Source of the DNA: Cephalopachus bancanus
Taxonomy: Eukaryota; Chordata; Mammalia; Primates; Tarsiidae
Length of the DNA stretch: 64,000 nucleotides
Assembly: GCA_027257055.1 (NCBI GenBank)
Contig: JAPVLO010000073.1
Span: forward strand, 8,513,001 to 8,577,000
Direction of reading: 5' to 3'
Numbering within the stretch: position 1 is the stretch's first letter; the number at the start of each line of letters is the position of its first letter. Below the pieces are notes generated by a model. It saw nothing but the letters and a program-made list of their open reading frames with translations. It did not search any database and was not told the DNA's origin. The translations under genes and the position numbers were made by a program. Below are positions 10,970 to 23,770 of this stretch, in pieces.

Positions 10970-13900
10970 TACTTTCAATTACTAAATTATTTAAAGTTCT
11001 GTTTAAATATCACATAGTTTGTGAAGCTTTTTGTGATTGTCCCAATTAGCTTCTATGCCATGGTGTCAGAACAAATAAAAGATCTACCACCACCCTTGTC
11101 ATAGGCCACCAAAGTTAGTGTATCTACCTTCTCCACTAGCCAGTGATTGTGTCAAGGTTATTGTATTTCTTGCTGGACACAGTGCTTAAGCATAGTAGAT
11201 GTGGTCAGAAAATGTTACTTCTTTACCCTCTTAGTTTTGTAGAATGGTTGACTCTAACTCTTCAAATCTAAAAATGAATTTATGACATTTAAAGAATATT
11301 ACAAAATAAGAATATTCTTTTAAAAATTTGGATGCAGAAGGCAGATACCATGGAAATTAAAAGAAAATATTTTTTATAATTATTAATAAAGTTTGCTATA
11401 TACTTGCATTGGATATGAGAACAAGAAAACTTATTCCATTTCCTACACCTAGTAACAAAAGCCACAGTTTGTCAAAATACCAGCTTCTTAAAGCAAACTA
11501 TTTAGAACAAGAATTCCTTTAGAAACTGAGACCACGTTAGTGAAAAATGAAAGCCTAGATTTCACTTTTTGCATATACTGTCATTTCTGGTTTCCTCTGT
11601 GTAAAATCAAGATGGGCATGTCTGATCTGTGTCTGAAGCGCCTTTGTGGCAGCAGTGATAAGGTGAACTCTGGCACAATCTGCGTAGTTTCCAGAGCAAA
11701 GACTTTGAAAACACCACGACTAGTTATAACAAATGTGTTGTTTAGACAGGTACTGCCTCATTTTATCTGTCTGCCCTGAGGGACCTGGAACTTTACTATT
11801 CTCATGCTCCCTCAGTCTCAGCCCTGTCATCCAGTATAGTAGTGTAGTTAAATGAATTGTACTTGGAAATGCTTTTACTTTAGTCAAGGTCGAGCGGGTT
11901 TTAACATCTCACAGCCAGTTCTTGATAAGCCACTCACAGGTGTATGATACCCTTAATGGTTGTGATCCTTGGGTGAAGAGGTGAAGACAGGTGATTATTG
12001 ATGGGAGGAGGCCTAGTTTAGTTGTGAACTGTAATAGTCATTTTTTTAAAACTGAGGACTAAGAACCATATTTATAGAAACACATTTACAAAACTATTGG
12101 AATTATTGGAATGTTTTTTTATTTTCTTTACTGAATCTCATGTTTCAAATAACTCTTTTCTGATGCAATGGAAAAGAAAAGGCTGAGGACATTTTCTCCT
12201 ATCTTCAGCAACCTTGAAGAGTCCACCTCCAACATTCTTCAGGGAATCTGCAACATTACTCTAAAGAAAGTTGTAGCAGCTTGTAGCAGTGTATCTGACT
12301 GTTGCTTTCCTGCCATATAGCAAATAGACACTTTTGTTTCAGGATGTTCCTAAATGTAACACAGTAAAACTTCTTGATAGGGATGCTTTACAAAAGATGT
12401 CATTGAAGAGAGCCAGTTTGGGAGGTTAAGGTGTTGACTCTGACATAAGTTTTTCTCCATCTATCTAAGCTTAGTTTGGGTGAGTTATATATAGGCCAGG
12501 ATCTAGCTAATAATTGTCCTTAATTCCAAGCATTTCAGGTAGAAGATTAAAACAACCAAATTGCCAACCAAAAATGATGATCAGTTGAAATCTGTTTTAT
12601 ACTTATAAATAAATTTCAAAATATTGTCCATATTTCAAATATAGAATGATATTTGACACACAGGCACAACTTGGTTCAAACATACCAAGTGTTCTACAAT
12701 ATTTCGAGGAGTTGTTTGGTAAGAAGAATTAAGTAAGGAATAGAAAACTAACTGGAAATATTAGCACAACATACCAAAATTTAGCGTCAACATTTTAGTT
12801 ATAATTCATATAAATTATTTATAAGCCCTTTCTACCAAGCATTTGCAAATGTTTCTCTGAAATATTTCCTGAGCAGTATTTTCCTCCTAAATTCCTTATG
12901 TTTACTGTTCCAAATGTGTCTTCTGAAGTGTGGGAATCATTTGTGATTGTAGCTGAAGGTTATATGGCATATCTATATAATTACCTCTGTTTTCTAATTC
13001 ATGTATCTCCATGGCCATAATCAAAGGATATAAAATAAAGATTCCAGTAAATATCTCTTGAAACTGCGGGTGTCTTAATTTTTTCCCCACAAGCAGCATT
13101 TTATTAAGATGTATTACTAAACATATGGACTGTGTCTTTTTTTTTCCTATCATATTTAAAATGAATATGGTTGCTAATCAGTGAAGATTTATTTAGAGGA
13201 TAAAAAAGAAAAAAAATCAATCCCTAAGAATGAGTCATTACCAGCTAGCTACCTTTTATTCTCTTTAGTTGGTGAAAATTGTATTGATCTCAAAAAAAAT
13301 AATAACTAGACTCAGGGATGTGGGTTTCAGTTTGCTTGTGAGCAAGATTGCCTTGTGGCAGCTGCATCTCAACTGCAGAATCAAAAGCTTGGGACAAGAT
13401 TTTGCATCAGACTCATGGTAGTTTATTCCATTAGCTGGTGTGGCAGTGACTTCTAGCCATCTTCCTTGCCTGGAGGGAAATGTTTACACACATGCATAAC
13501 TTCTGTCCCTGCTGGAAAAGACCTCACAATCCCAGTCATAATACAATTTGGCATCCCCATTTATGGTCCAGTGACCAAAGTTTAGACGATAGCATAGTGG
13601 CCATTTCATTATTTTTATTACTTACACAAGAAGATTTTTTTGTCTTATAGCAGGCATGTCTGTGTTTTATAAAATGCACTGCAATATCCTAGGCACAGGG
13701 AAATCTGCGTATTAAGGAAGATTTGGTGATTGGGGCACAGAACTGAGGAGAGTTTTGACAAGTTTGCCATGATTGCCTGCCCCCCTGCTCGAGTGTTTTC
13801 CTACCCAGGTTGTACCCAATGCCAGATCTTTGTGATCTGAGAAGCATGGTAAAGGAGAATGAAGAGTTTCATTTTCAGAAACTTGCTTTGCCCACACATT

Positions 13901-14270
13901 TCTCTGCTCCACACCTCTACCCCATTCTCCTAACGTCAGTATCCCTAGCTGGTAGTTATAGGGAAGATGGGGCTGAGTTACAATCTATTCAGTTGTCATT
14001 GTGGGAAAAGCCTAGAAGATAGACCTTGATTTCCGCACAGAAATAGTAGCATGTGTTGTCTTTTAAACTCTTAGTAACATTTACCATAGAAACAAAAATT
14101 AGTGTATATTTTTACATCGATTACAATATATAGCATGTATTTGTCAAAAGAAGAAAGTAAAAAGATTGGACCCAACTGTTATGTGGAGGAAATGGATTGT
14201 ATTATTTCTGTGTTTTCATATGAAAGAGAAAATATTCATGCTAATATTAGCTAGTGTGACAGTGACTTCT
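10970..14270. other. Long low-repeat intron stretch
   Basis: Roughly 3.3 kb with no clear transposon or exon. The 11630-11740 part has a balanced base composition and motifs such as TGATAAGG (GATA-type) and AACACCACGA, so it could be a conserved non-coding element. Conservation cannot be judged from one sequence. Confidence 0.4.
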
Positions 14271-14274
14271 AGCT

Positions 14275-14371
14275 CACTAGAAGTCAGGTGGGCTTTGGAG
14301 TCAGATCTGTTGGAATTTGAATCCTGACTTTCTCCTATTACCTGGCAAGCTTCTTAGCTTCCCTGTGCCCG

Positions 14372-14432
<61 letters not shown>

Positions 14433-14520
14433 AAAGACAGATGGCACATATCTTAAAGAGTGGTGGTTTTCCAGAATTAAATGAAATAAAAGTACTAAAT
14501 AAGTGTTAGCTCCTTAACTA
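14275..14520 (+). mobile_element. MIR interrupted by a (CT)n tract
   Basis: TTGGAATTTGAATCCTGACT and TACCTGGCAAGCTTCTTAGC are the MIR 5' part. After the microsatellite, ATTAAATGAAATAAAAGTAC and TAAATAAGTGTTAGC are the 3' part. Confidence 0.65.
14375..14427. repeat. (CT)n microsatellite
   Basis: About 26 uninterrupted CT units, located where MIR normally reads CCTCTCTGTGCC. Confidence 0.95.
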
Positions 14521-14936
14521 ACTATATAACTCCTGTTGCTCTTGCTGCTATTACTATTAACATTATTATTTCACCCATTACTAGAAACTCTTCAGGCTTT
14601 TCATTGCTCCAGCCTCAACCAATTCTGCTGACTTGACTATATTTCTTACTTATGTTTTCCAAATATTTCAAAATATTTTTATCCTATCGTTCATCCTGGA
14701 AATTTCTCCTTTTCACATCTACTGAAATCCTATACCTCTTTTAAGTGCCAGCTCAGATGTATCCTCTCACTAAATCTTCATCTGTCTACCCAGGTAAAAT
14801 CAATCTTTCACACAGCTATGCTCAGATACCTAGCTTTCCACCTTTATTATAGCCTATCCGTTCTTTCTTATCATGTGGTTGTTTACACCTCTCTCCCATC
14901 TATCTCATATTATAGTGCAAAGTATTTCAAACATTT

Positions 14937-15233
14937 TCTTTTTTTTTTTGAGTCGAAGTCTCACTCTATTGCCCAGGCTGGAGTGCAGTGGCATGCTCAC
15001 AGCCACTGCAGCCTCGACCTGCTGGACTCAGGCGATCCTTCCACCTCAGTTTTCCAAATAACTGGAATTACAGGCATGCACTACCTCACCTGGCTACTTT
15101 TTTGATTTATTGTCGAGACGAGGTCTCACCAAGTAACCCAGACAGTTCTCGAACCCCTAGGCTCAAGCAGTCCTCTCGCCTCAGCCTCCCAAAGTGCTGG
15201 GATGATTACAGGCTTGAGCCACCGTGCCTGGGC
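14937..15233 (-). mobile_element. Alu, antisense, lineage-type
   Basis: T-tract, GAGTCGAAGTCTCACTCTAT to CACCGTGCCTGGG, including TTGATTTATTGTCGAGACGA. Duplicated flanks TCAAACATTTTCTT / TCAAATATTTTCTT. Confidence 0.92.
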
Positions 15234-15713
15234 TCAAATATTTTCTTACTTATCTTTCTCCTCTTCCCTCCCACCAGTTCCTACCAGTAAGCAGAACGGT
15301 TTTTCACATGGTCACAATTCAATCAATACTTGTTGAATTAAATTGTTTTCCAGAATTCTGTAATAGCAAGGATTTCCATTTTTTGCTAGTAAAGTGAAAA
15401 ATTGATGGTCATACTGATAGCTCTGAGGTAATAGAAGAGATTGAAATATTCTCTAAATAGTCAAATCACATTCAACATGTTTTAGAATTGTGTTTTTTGT
15501 CATTTTCCTTTTCCAGTCGATCACCCATGAATGACAGCTCAACATTTAACCAGATTTTTTGGTTTACTAGAAAATCTTATTTCCTGCTATATAATTAGCC
15601 CCTCTTGAAGTAATATAACTTGTGGTCTCTGATTCTTCATAAATGAAATTTCAAAGTAACAGAATACAAGGTACCTGTAGGATTTGTCTCTCAGTATGAA
15701 GAAACCTGAAAGA

Positions 15714-16005
15714 GCCGGGCTCGGTGGCTCAGCCTGTAATCCCGCGCCTTTGGGAGGCTGAGGCGAGTGAATTGCTCAAGCCCGCGGGTTCGAGACCCGC
15801 CTGGGCAGCGAGACCTCATCTCTACAATAAATCAAAAAATCAGCCGGGCATGGTAGTGCACGCAGGTAATTCTGGCTACTTGGAAGGCTGAGGCGGAAGG
15901 ATCGCCGGAGCCCAGCAGGTCGAGGCTGCAGTGGCCGGCAGCGGCCACTGCACTCCAGTCTGGGCGACAGAGTGAGACTCCAACTCAAAAAAAAAAAGAA
16001 AGAAA
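15714..16005 (+). mobile_element. Alu, sense, young lineage-type
   Basis: GCCGGGCTCGGTGGCTCAGC to a poly-A/(AAAG) tail. A perfect 13-bp target-site duplication GAAACCTGAAAGA (15701-15713 and 16006-16018) and retained CpGs argue for a fairly recent insertion. Confidence 0.95.
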
Positions 16006-16147
16006 GAAACCTGAAAGATACCTTCACTTCCTAAAAATCTCCATGATTCTTAGTTTGAATGTTTTCATTGGGTAAACTATTTGCAAGAGAAAACTGCAAT
16101 AAGCAGCAATAATAACAATAAAAATAATATTAAAAACTGCTATCCTT

Positions 16148-16370
16148 AATTGAGCTACTTGCCAGGGACTGTTCAAGTGCTTCACAGTGCATTATTTTAT
16201 TTAGTTTTTGCAACAACACTGAACAATCTGAGACTTAGGGAGGTTAAAATTTTCCCAGGTCATACACACAGTTGGTATCTGTCCCTTACATCTTGTTTTT
16301 GGTATGGGCCAGTCTGTGTGATGCCCAAGTCCACACATTTACCCAGTACACTAAGCCACCTCTCAGTTAT
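16148..16370 (-). mobile_element. MIR, antisense
   Basis: GCCAGGGACTGTTCAAGTGC, ACTTAGGGAGGTTAAAATTT and CACAGTTGGTATCTG follow the reverse MIR order. Confidence 0.65.
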
Positions 16371-16751
16371 AACACTAGATCTAGGAGGGGTATAGGATGA
16401 TAATTTCATTGGAGAGAAGCAAGAGAATCCTTACTGAAGCTGATTTTGTTTAGCAAGTATACTATTTTTACATATTGTATATTAATCTTGATGATGACTG
16501 GGATAAGAGTGAAGGGGAGCTGAGAGAAAGGAGGCATGAGTTTTCCCAAAGCGCCAACTTAGTACTGTGGTTACTGTCAGTTCAGAGTCATGAAGAAGAA
16601 ATATATGTTCCTACCTACCTGTGAATTAAAATTCACTTTTCAATTTCACCTATACTGCAATAACAAGTTACAAGGATCCAAAATTTTTCCTTTGCCATTT
16701 TAAAGGCATATTCACAACCACTAAGATAAATGCACTTAAAAGGTTTTAGAG

Positions 16752-17085
16752 ACCAGGCATGGTAGCTCAAGCCTGCACTTTGGTATGCCTCAGCCAGCAT
16801 TTTTGGAGGCTGAAGCAAGTGGATTGCCTGAGTTCAGGGGTTCGAGACCAACCTGGGCAACCGGGTGAGACCTCATCTCTACAATATAAATAAATAAATA
16901 AATAAATAAGCAAGCAAGCCAGGTGTGGTAGCATGCCCCTGTAGTTCCAGCTACTTGGAAGGCTGAGGTGGAAGGATCGCCTGAGCCCAGCAGGTTGAGG
17001 CTGCAGTGACTGGGAGCATGCCACTGCACTCCAGGCTGGGCAAAAGAGCAAGACTCTGACTCAAAAAAATAAATAAATAAAAGAA
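16752..17085 (+). mobile_element. Alu, sense, with extended middle A-rich linker
   Basis: Both arms are recognisable; the linker between them has grown into (AAAT)n followed by (AAGC)n. The left arm start is disturbed (GCCTCAGCCAGCATTTTT). Flanks AGGTTTTAGAG / AGATTTTAGAA. Confidence 0.88.
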
Positions 17086-17249
17086 AGATTTTAGAAAAAT
17101 GCAACATACACTGAGTCTCCAAGGATTATATTCCTATATACATGAGAAAGCAAACCTGAGAACAGAAAGGTCCCAGCCAGTATCCTGTTCCTCAGCAATT
17201 AGTAGTGGAGCAAAGACAAGGTTATAGATATTTTTTCTGTCCCCAGTAC

Positions 17250-17650
17250 TTAATTTTTTTTATTTTAAAGATGTGGGGTACAATTCAGGATTAGATATAC
17301 AAGTGGTCATCGTACAGGTAAAGTTTGGGCCTCCCTTTGGTCCCCACTTTGCCTGGTTTGAGATCAGGTACCCTTATTGATGTTGTGTTCCCCCTTCCAC
17401 CCTCACCCTGGTAGTATCCCACTACTGCCAATCCATTTCTTATAGTAAATGTTCAGGGTTTGCTTATGAGTGAGAACATGTGGTACTCTGTTCTTTGTTT
17501 CTGAGATAGATCACTGAGTATAATAGACTCTGATTCCATCCAAGTTGCTGTGAAGTTGCTGCAAAATCCATGTATTTGTCCTTCTTTGTGACTGTGTAGT
17601 AATTCCATTGTGTATATGTACCACATTTTTTTCATCCATTGGAAAGGTTA
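17250..17650 (-). mobile_element. L1 3' end, antisense, 5'-truncated
   Basis: T-tract, AAGATGTGGGGTACAATTCA, then TTATGAGTGAGAACATGTGG and ATTCCATTGTGTATATGTAC: the reverse complement of an L1 3' UTR and ORF2 end. Confidence 0.85.
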
Positions 17651-17659
17651 TATCCTATT

Positions 17660-19500
17660 TTGCAAATTTTAAATTGTTTTATTGTATGTATATGAAACAT
17701 CCTGTGGCTTCACTGAATTATTTTAAGATAATAATACTGACACAGTCATTTTTACTTACAAACCTCAAACAATTATGACAATATCCTCTTGCAGTGGTGA
17801 ACAGTTCCATTGTTGTTTATATTGTTGCTTAAGCTCTTCCCTTTAGTCCTCCTTTTATTTCTTTCATTAATTCTTACAAGAGCCTTGAAGAAGAGCAATT
17901 ACTTTCTACATAAATGTTTTGTTAGAATAATTACCAGGCTCAACTAGGGGCTCTGACTCTTTAATCCTTTAGCTGACTTTCTAGAATAAAACCAAATATA
18001 TTTCTGTTGCATCTTCCTCTTAATAAATACACCTTAATTCCAATTTCGGTATGTCTGAAAATTTTGTTATTTGTTATCTCTTGCTTTTAGCTTCCTACTT
18101 CATAGCCCCTTACTATGATTCCTCTGTGAGTTTCTTTTTCTTTTTTGCAGCAGAAGTGAGACTTTCATGACGGTCTTACAAGATCTGGTGTCTAGTGGGC
18201 AGGCACCTGTGAGTTTCATGCAGTAACAGCTATCTGCCCATGCCCCTCTTAGCTAGTTTTTCAGACATTATGAGATTTCCAGGATTTTCGTTGGAATGCA
18301 TCAGGTCATCCAAAATTGTGATTTTTAGACTTCAAACACTAAGATGTAAAATAACTCTTGAGTTTTACAGCTGTCAGGAGCAAGAACATATTGGATCGGT
18401 TTAAGCCAAAAATATTTCATCTCCAATTTGATTTACTTGATATTTTGGCTAGTGCAGAAATGCCATAAATAGTGGGTGGTGATTTACAGTGTAACTACAT
18501 AAAAGAGTGCTATAATTCAGAACCACAGGATAGAGCATGTGATGAACTCTTGTTATTGTAATAGGGCCAGAATTGATAGCCTCTTCTTATATAAACCTGT
18601 TTGTTTTCTGTGACGATCACGGAGCAAGGTCATTTGACAATGCAAATAACATTCTGCTTCTTTGATTGTTCCTTCAAAGATGTTCAAGCATGCTAAAGCA
18701 TCTTGTATTCTACCGAAACACAAAACTGTTATTTTATAAACATCCCAGATTTAAGAGAACATCTTATTAATTTGTGCATTTGTCAAACAGGAAAATATTA
18801 GGATATATTTTGAGAAGTAAATTTTTGTATTTTCTTTCAGAGTGGTTTTTTTTTTAAGCGCAGTAACTTCATTTGTTAAATACTCTATCGCTCTTAAATT
18901 GCCTATTTTTAAAACATTTGCTGATCAACTTTCTGTGGTACTCTTGGCTGTGTATTACATGAATAATTGAAATTAAAATTAGTGAAAGGAGACCTTACTT
19001 CTTATCTACTTGAAATACCTATTCCTGAAATTATGAACTCTAAATTGTCCCTTCATATTCGTTTCTGTGTTGACTCATTCATGTATCATAATGCCCATGT
19101 CCAGTGGTGTAGGAGACCAATTTGTAACAAAAGTCATAGACTTTTCTTTTATTCCTACCTTTGCTCTTTTCTCCCGCTTGCATTCCAATGTTTACCTGGA
19201 TTCAGATCCTTTGATCTTTGCTTTGATTCTCTCACCTTAACTTTCTGAGCTATGTCATTAGTTGTTTGGTTTCCCTTATTTCAACCTTCAGTGTTTCCTA
19301 CGGCAGTGTTCTTAGGCAAGTAATGGATTGGAATGAGTTACAGGTGTATCTGGGATGTTATGTCACTCAGGCAGTAGGACCCCTTGATCTAGTCACCTAC
19401 AGCTTCAGACAACCTCATTTGTTTATGCCAGTGTGCCAAACAAATATTAACATTTTTAGTGTATGCCCTGACTTAGCTAGATATCTTCTAGCTCTTGCTG
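17660..19500. other. Intron, mostly without recognised repeats
   Basis: No exon is supported. It includes the motif cluster at 18620-18685 listed separately. Confidence 0.4.
18620..18685. promoter_or_regulatory. Candidate cis-regulatory motif cluster
   Basis: Within 60 bases: AAGGTCA nuclear-receptor half-site (18626), a perfect octamer ATGCAAAT (18640), CTTTGATTGTT combining TCF/LEF and SOX cores (18660), and TTCAAAGATG, a TCF/LEF site in reverse (18673). The grouping suggests an intronic enhancer; function is inference. Confidence 0.3.
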
Positions 19501-20039
19501 CTTCTGGCTATTTCTGACCTAGTGTCTGCACCTGAGGTTCCCAGTTTGGAATCACACCCAGCTAAATCTGCCTTTCGTGACTGAAGGCCATGATCTCTTA
19601 TCCTTGAGGATCCCATACTCCTTAGATCCCTCTGATCCTCCTTGCCCTTTATACTCTGAAGCACTTCAGTCACCTCCAACTCTTCCTTTTATGCTTAGGC
19701 TATTGCCACCCTCCTCCCAGGATAGTTTCCAAGAACCTGGATCCCAGCACTCTCAGCCTCCTGGTTTCTGTTTATTCTATCATACTTCTCTCCCAGCTCC
19801 TAGCCGTGGGTAAAAATGTGCTCTTCACCTTTTGGTTTTTATACTAGGATAACTGAATAACAGTGAAGAAAACCCAATCACTGAGTGGATGGGTACAAAC
19901 TGAAATTTATCATCTCTTCAATTGGACAGCAGCAGTTATTTTGATGTGTTCCTATTAAACTCCCTAATCCAGTGCCAGAGTTTGCTCCAAGTATGTACCA
20001 CTGTCTTCAGAATTCCTACTTTACACCTAACTCTTCTAA

Positions 20040-21200
20040 AAAGATGGAATCCTCACTACTTCTCTGAACATTTGAAGTTGTAAGTGTCCTCATACTTCCT
20101 GTTTTTACATCAGTCAACATGTCTGTATTTCCTCTTACTTCTTACCTCATTATAGAGGTAAGAGATGTAGATTCAGAAACCTGGGAGCTATCGTTGACTC
20201 CTCTTTAACCTTCACTGTCCACACTTAACATTCAGTGGATAGAGTGGTCCCTCTTTTGGTCTTAAACTGATTCCTTTATCTCTGCTTTGCAGCTCATTCT
20301 CTCCATGTCCCAGGGGCTGTACTGTATCAATTATGCCCTCTTCTGCCTCCTCGGTTTCTTTCTCCCTTTGCCTTCTTTCCCAACATGTAAACCTGTATAC
20401 ATCTCTCCTCACTTCCAAAACATCTTCTCAATAGTGTTTTCTTCTCTAATACTATCTATTAATAACCTTTGCTCTTCTCTGACAGTAGTTTTGAAAGAGA
20501 AATCAGTTTTCAACATCTCCACAGCTGCATTATCCATTTGCTCCTCCATCCATTAATCTGGGTTCTACCACCAAATCTCCACAGATGCTGTTCTCAATAA
20601 GGTTTTCAATGACTTTCTAATTCCAACTCGTGTCATTGTAAATAGCTTCCTTCTTGGAACCCTCTCTGCCTTTGGTTTTTCATAGCATCACTCTCTTGGT
20701 TTATTTGTTCATTTATTTAACACTACTTCTGTACTGTGTTCCAGGTAATGTAATAAGTGCTCTGGATGCATACATGGCAAGCAATGTAGACAGAGTGCCT
20801 TCCCTTTCAGAGCTTACACTCTGCATTGTTTGTATCGTAGACTGTGCCTTTATGGTCTATTTAGATGCTGCCTGATTTTCAAATAAACCCTCCTTGGATG
20901 TTGCCAGACAGTAGTACTCCATCTCCTGCTCTTTTTCTCATCTCAAGATGTCTCCTAGATAGACTTACTCAAATTCTCCAATTCTTTTGTTCCCTATGTT
21001 CTTATGACATTCAAATATTTCATCATTCCAGACTTCTAAAATTAGATTTAATTCTATATTCTTAAGTGCTTACTTCTTCTCCTAGGTTTCTGGCTTCAAT
21101 TACTAGCACCATCATCTTATACTAGAAAACTGGCAGTTGTCTTTGTCTCTTTTCTCCCCCTTACTTCCAATCACATTTGGTAAGTCCATATTTAATTAGT
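20040..21200 (+). mobile_element. Possible L2/other ancient LINE relic
   Basis: A long C/T-rich segment with phrases such as GGAGCTATCGTTGACTCCTC. The part around 20700-20860 resembles an antisense L2/MIR tail (TATTTAACACTACTTCTGTA, CAGAGCTTACACTCTG). Heavily diverged. Confidence 0.3.
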
Positions 21201-21239
21201 CAAAAAATTCCATGGATTATATGCCCTCTATTGTTTTTG

Positions 21240-21538
21240 GTTTTTTTTCTTTTTTGAGTCATAGTCTCACTCTGTTCCCCCAAGCTGGAGTGCAGTAGCA
21301 TGCTCACGGCCACTGCAGCCTCGACCGGCTGGGCTCAGGTGATCCTTCTGCCTCAACCTTCCAAGTAGCTGGAACTACAGGTACATACCACCACATCCAG
21401 CTAATATTTTGATTTATTGTAGAGATAAGGTCTCACCGAGTTGCCCAGGCTGGTTTCAAACCCGTGGGCTCAAGCAATACTCTCACCTCTGCCTCCCAAA
21501 CTTCTGGGATTATAGGCGTGAGCCACCGCTCCCGGCCC
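21240..21538 (-). mobile_element. Alu, antisense, lineage-type (first of a tandem pair)
   Basis: TTTTTTGAGTCATAGTCTCA to GCCACCGCTCCCGGCCC, with TTGATTTATTGTAGAGATAA in the middle. Confidence 0.92.
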
Positions 21539-21557
21539 ATGTTCTCTATTCTTAACA

Positions 21558-21841
21558 TTTTTTTTCCTTTGAGTTGGAGTCTCACTCTGTCACCCAGGCT
21601 GGAGTGCCGCAGCACGCTCACAGCCACCACAGTCTCGACCTGCTAGGCTTAGGTGATCCTTCCACCTCAGCCTTCCACGTAGCTAGACTACAGACATATA
21701 CCACCACACCCAGCTAATTTTTGTGATTTATTGTAGAGACAAGGTCTTACCAAGTTGCCCAGGTTAGTCTCATACCCCCAGGCTCAGGCAATCCTCTTGC
21801 CTCAGCCTCCCAAATTGCTAGGATTACAGGCTGAGCCACTG
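21558..21841 (-). mobile_element. Alu, antisense, lineage-type (second of a tandem pair)
   Basis: TTTGAGTTGGAGTCTCACTC to GGCTGAGCCACTG. A perfect target-site duplication CTATTCTTAACA (21546-21557 and 21842-21853) shows an independent insertion next to the first copy. Confidence 0.93.
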
Positions 21842-21859
21842 CTATTCTTAACACTTTTA

Positions 21860-23770
21860 ACAACCATTTACTCTTTTCAGAGTTGATCGTTCCTTATACC
21901 ATAAATGTTGAAATTAAAAAACGATGCACTGGCATAAAAGTGAAAGCTTATGAAATCAAATATTTGACCCCCTTCACCCTTTGGATTTGTTTCAAGACAT
22001 TTTGTAACCTTGTATTAGGCTGGCAACATTAATAATTACTTAAGAGACTATCTCTTAGGACTTGAACAGATTAGTTCACAGCAAGCAGATATATTTCCTA
22101 GTAAATAATGAAAGTACCATGAAGTAAATTGAAAATTGTACTTTTTTTCATTCTGAGATACATTCATATGTTTATTTTTGTTCACCTAAAACATTCTGCT
22201 AGAAATTATATATCAATATCTTTGCTCAAATGCAATCAACTGTTTGATGAGAGGTTGGAGGTGTTCTAACCAACTCCTAATTATATTTAGTAATGTATCA
22301 GTGTGGATGAAAGACATTTATAGATCATTGTAAACTGTCTTCTTAGGCAGTAGCTATAAACTCCTCCATCACTAAATCTTTTATGATATTGCAAATATGT
22401 TTAATGTCCTTTTAGTTCTTTATAGTTATTTTTGTAGAAATAATAATGATGAGCTGATCATGTATAAAAATGACTACTAGCTTTTTATCATTTGATTATA
22501 CAATATGAATGGACTCTTTTCCCAAAAAGAAGTGATTTGATCTGGTCTAAGCAAACGCTTTACTGGAAGGTTTTCTTAAATTTGGTGTATGCCATGGAAT
22601 CAAAGTAGCCAAGTGTAAAATGGAGGGCAGTGTTAGACAAACAGGATGAAGAAAGAGTCTCACTAGCCTCTCGGCTGGTTAATGAACTTAAGATGATTCT
22701 TACTAGTACTTAATTCTTCCCCCAAGAGACTTCTGAGTTTACTTTGCCTGATAGTTTTACTTTCTTTTCTTTTCTTTGAAAAAGGTAATTTCTTCTTAGT
22801 CTAGCAAAACCAAGTAAGTAAATTGACATTTAGAGCACAAACACTTGACAAACTGGGTCAGACAAAGTTAACAGTCTAATGAATAGCTTACCATGCAATG
22901 TAATGTTCCATGTTGTCATCTGACTTTTGGTAGAGACAGTTGGAGATAGCACAGCCAGAGTACTGCTTCTGCCTGATGCTGAATTCACCACCTATGAAAA
23001 TGGCTAAGATAAAGTCTCTTAGCAAGTAATACAAAAGAACTATAAATATTACTGAGAATATTTACAGTCACACATTGCATTGAAATGTTGCATTGTTTAA
23101 TGATGTGATAATATCATAAGAAAAACTTAGAGATGTTAGGAAAGAGTGATATTCCTAAGGGAAATTATCCAACCTGAAGTAACTTAGGCTCAATTTTTCA
23201 TATTCAGCAATCTGAACATTGTTATTAACACATTAAATCTGTGATTTTTTTCTCCACCACATATATTTAGCATGTATAGTTATGTTGATAATTTTCTTTA
23301 GAAATTATAAAATCAATTGAGAATATTAGGAATTTGGGCAGCAACAAGCCTTTAAAATCTCCCCTTAAGATAGATTAGAAAACTATTATTTTCTGTATAA
23401 TTATAATTCAATACGATTTTTGAATATGTTCCACATTTTATGTTGAAACCTAGTCATTATATAAGCAATATTCTTCATAATACAAAGACCTACTTGAAAA
23501 CATCAAAGTTTTATTTTCTGAACACAGTATTCTGTCTCTAATCATATTTTGAGTTTCTTTGGCCCCTGTTGCTTTTCATAGCTTATACTTAGCCATTATT
23601 TTTATAAGGAAAACTGATTTTGTATATTGATCTATTTTAAAATATGAATGAGCTACACACTGGGGTTTTGAAACACCTAAGTAAAAGGAATTATCTGTGG
23701 GAGATGGGTAATGTGGGGAAGTGAAGCAGAAATTGCGGAGCACTTTTTGGTTCATTTGATAAACCAAGAA
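21860..23770. other. AT-rich intron without recognised features
   Basis: No exon or clear repeat is seen. Confidence 0.4.
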
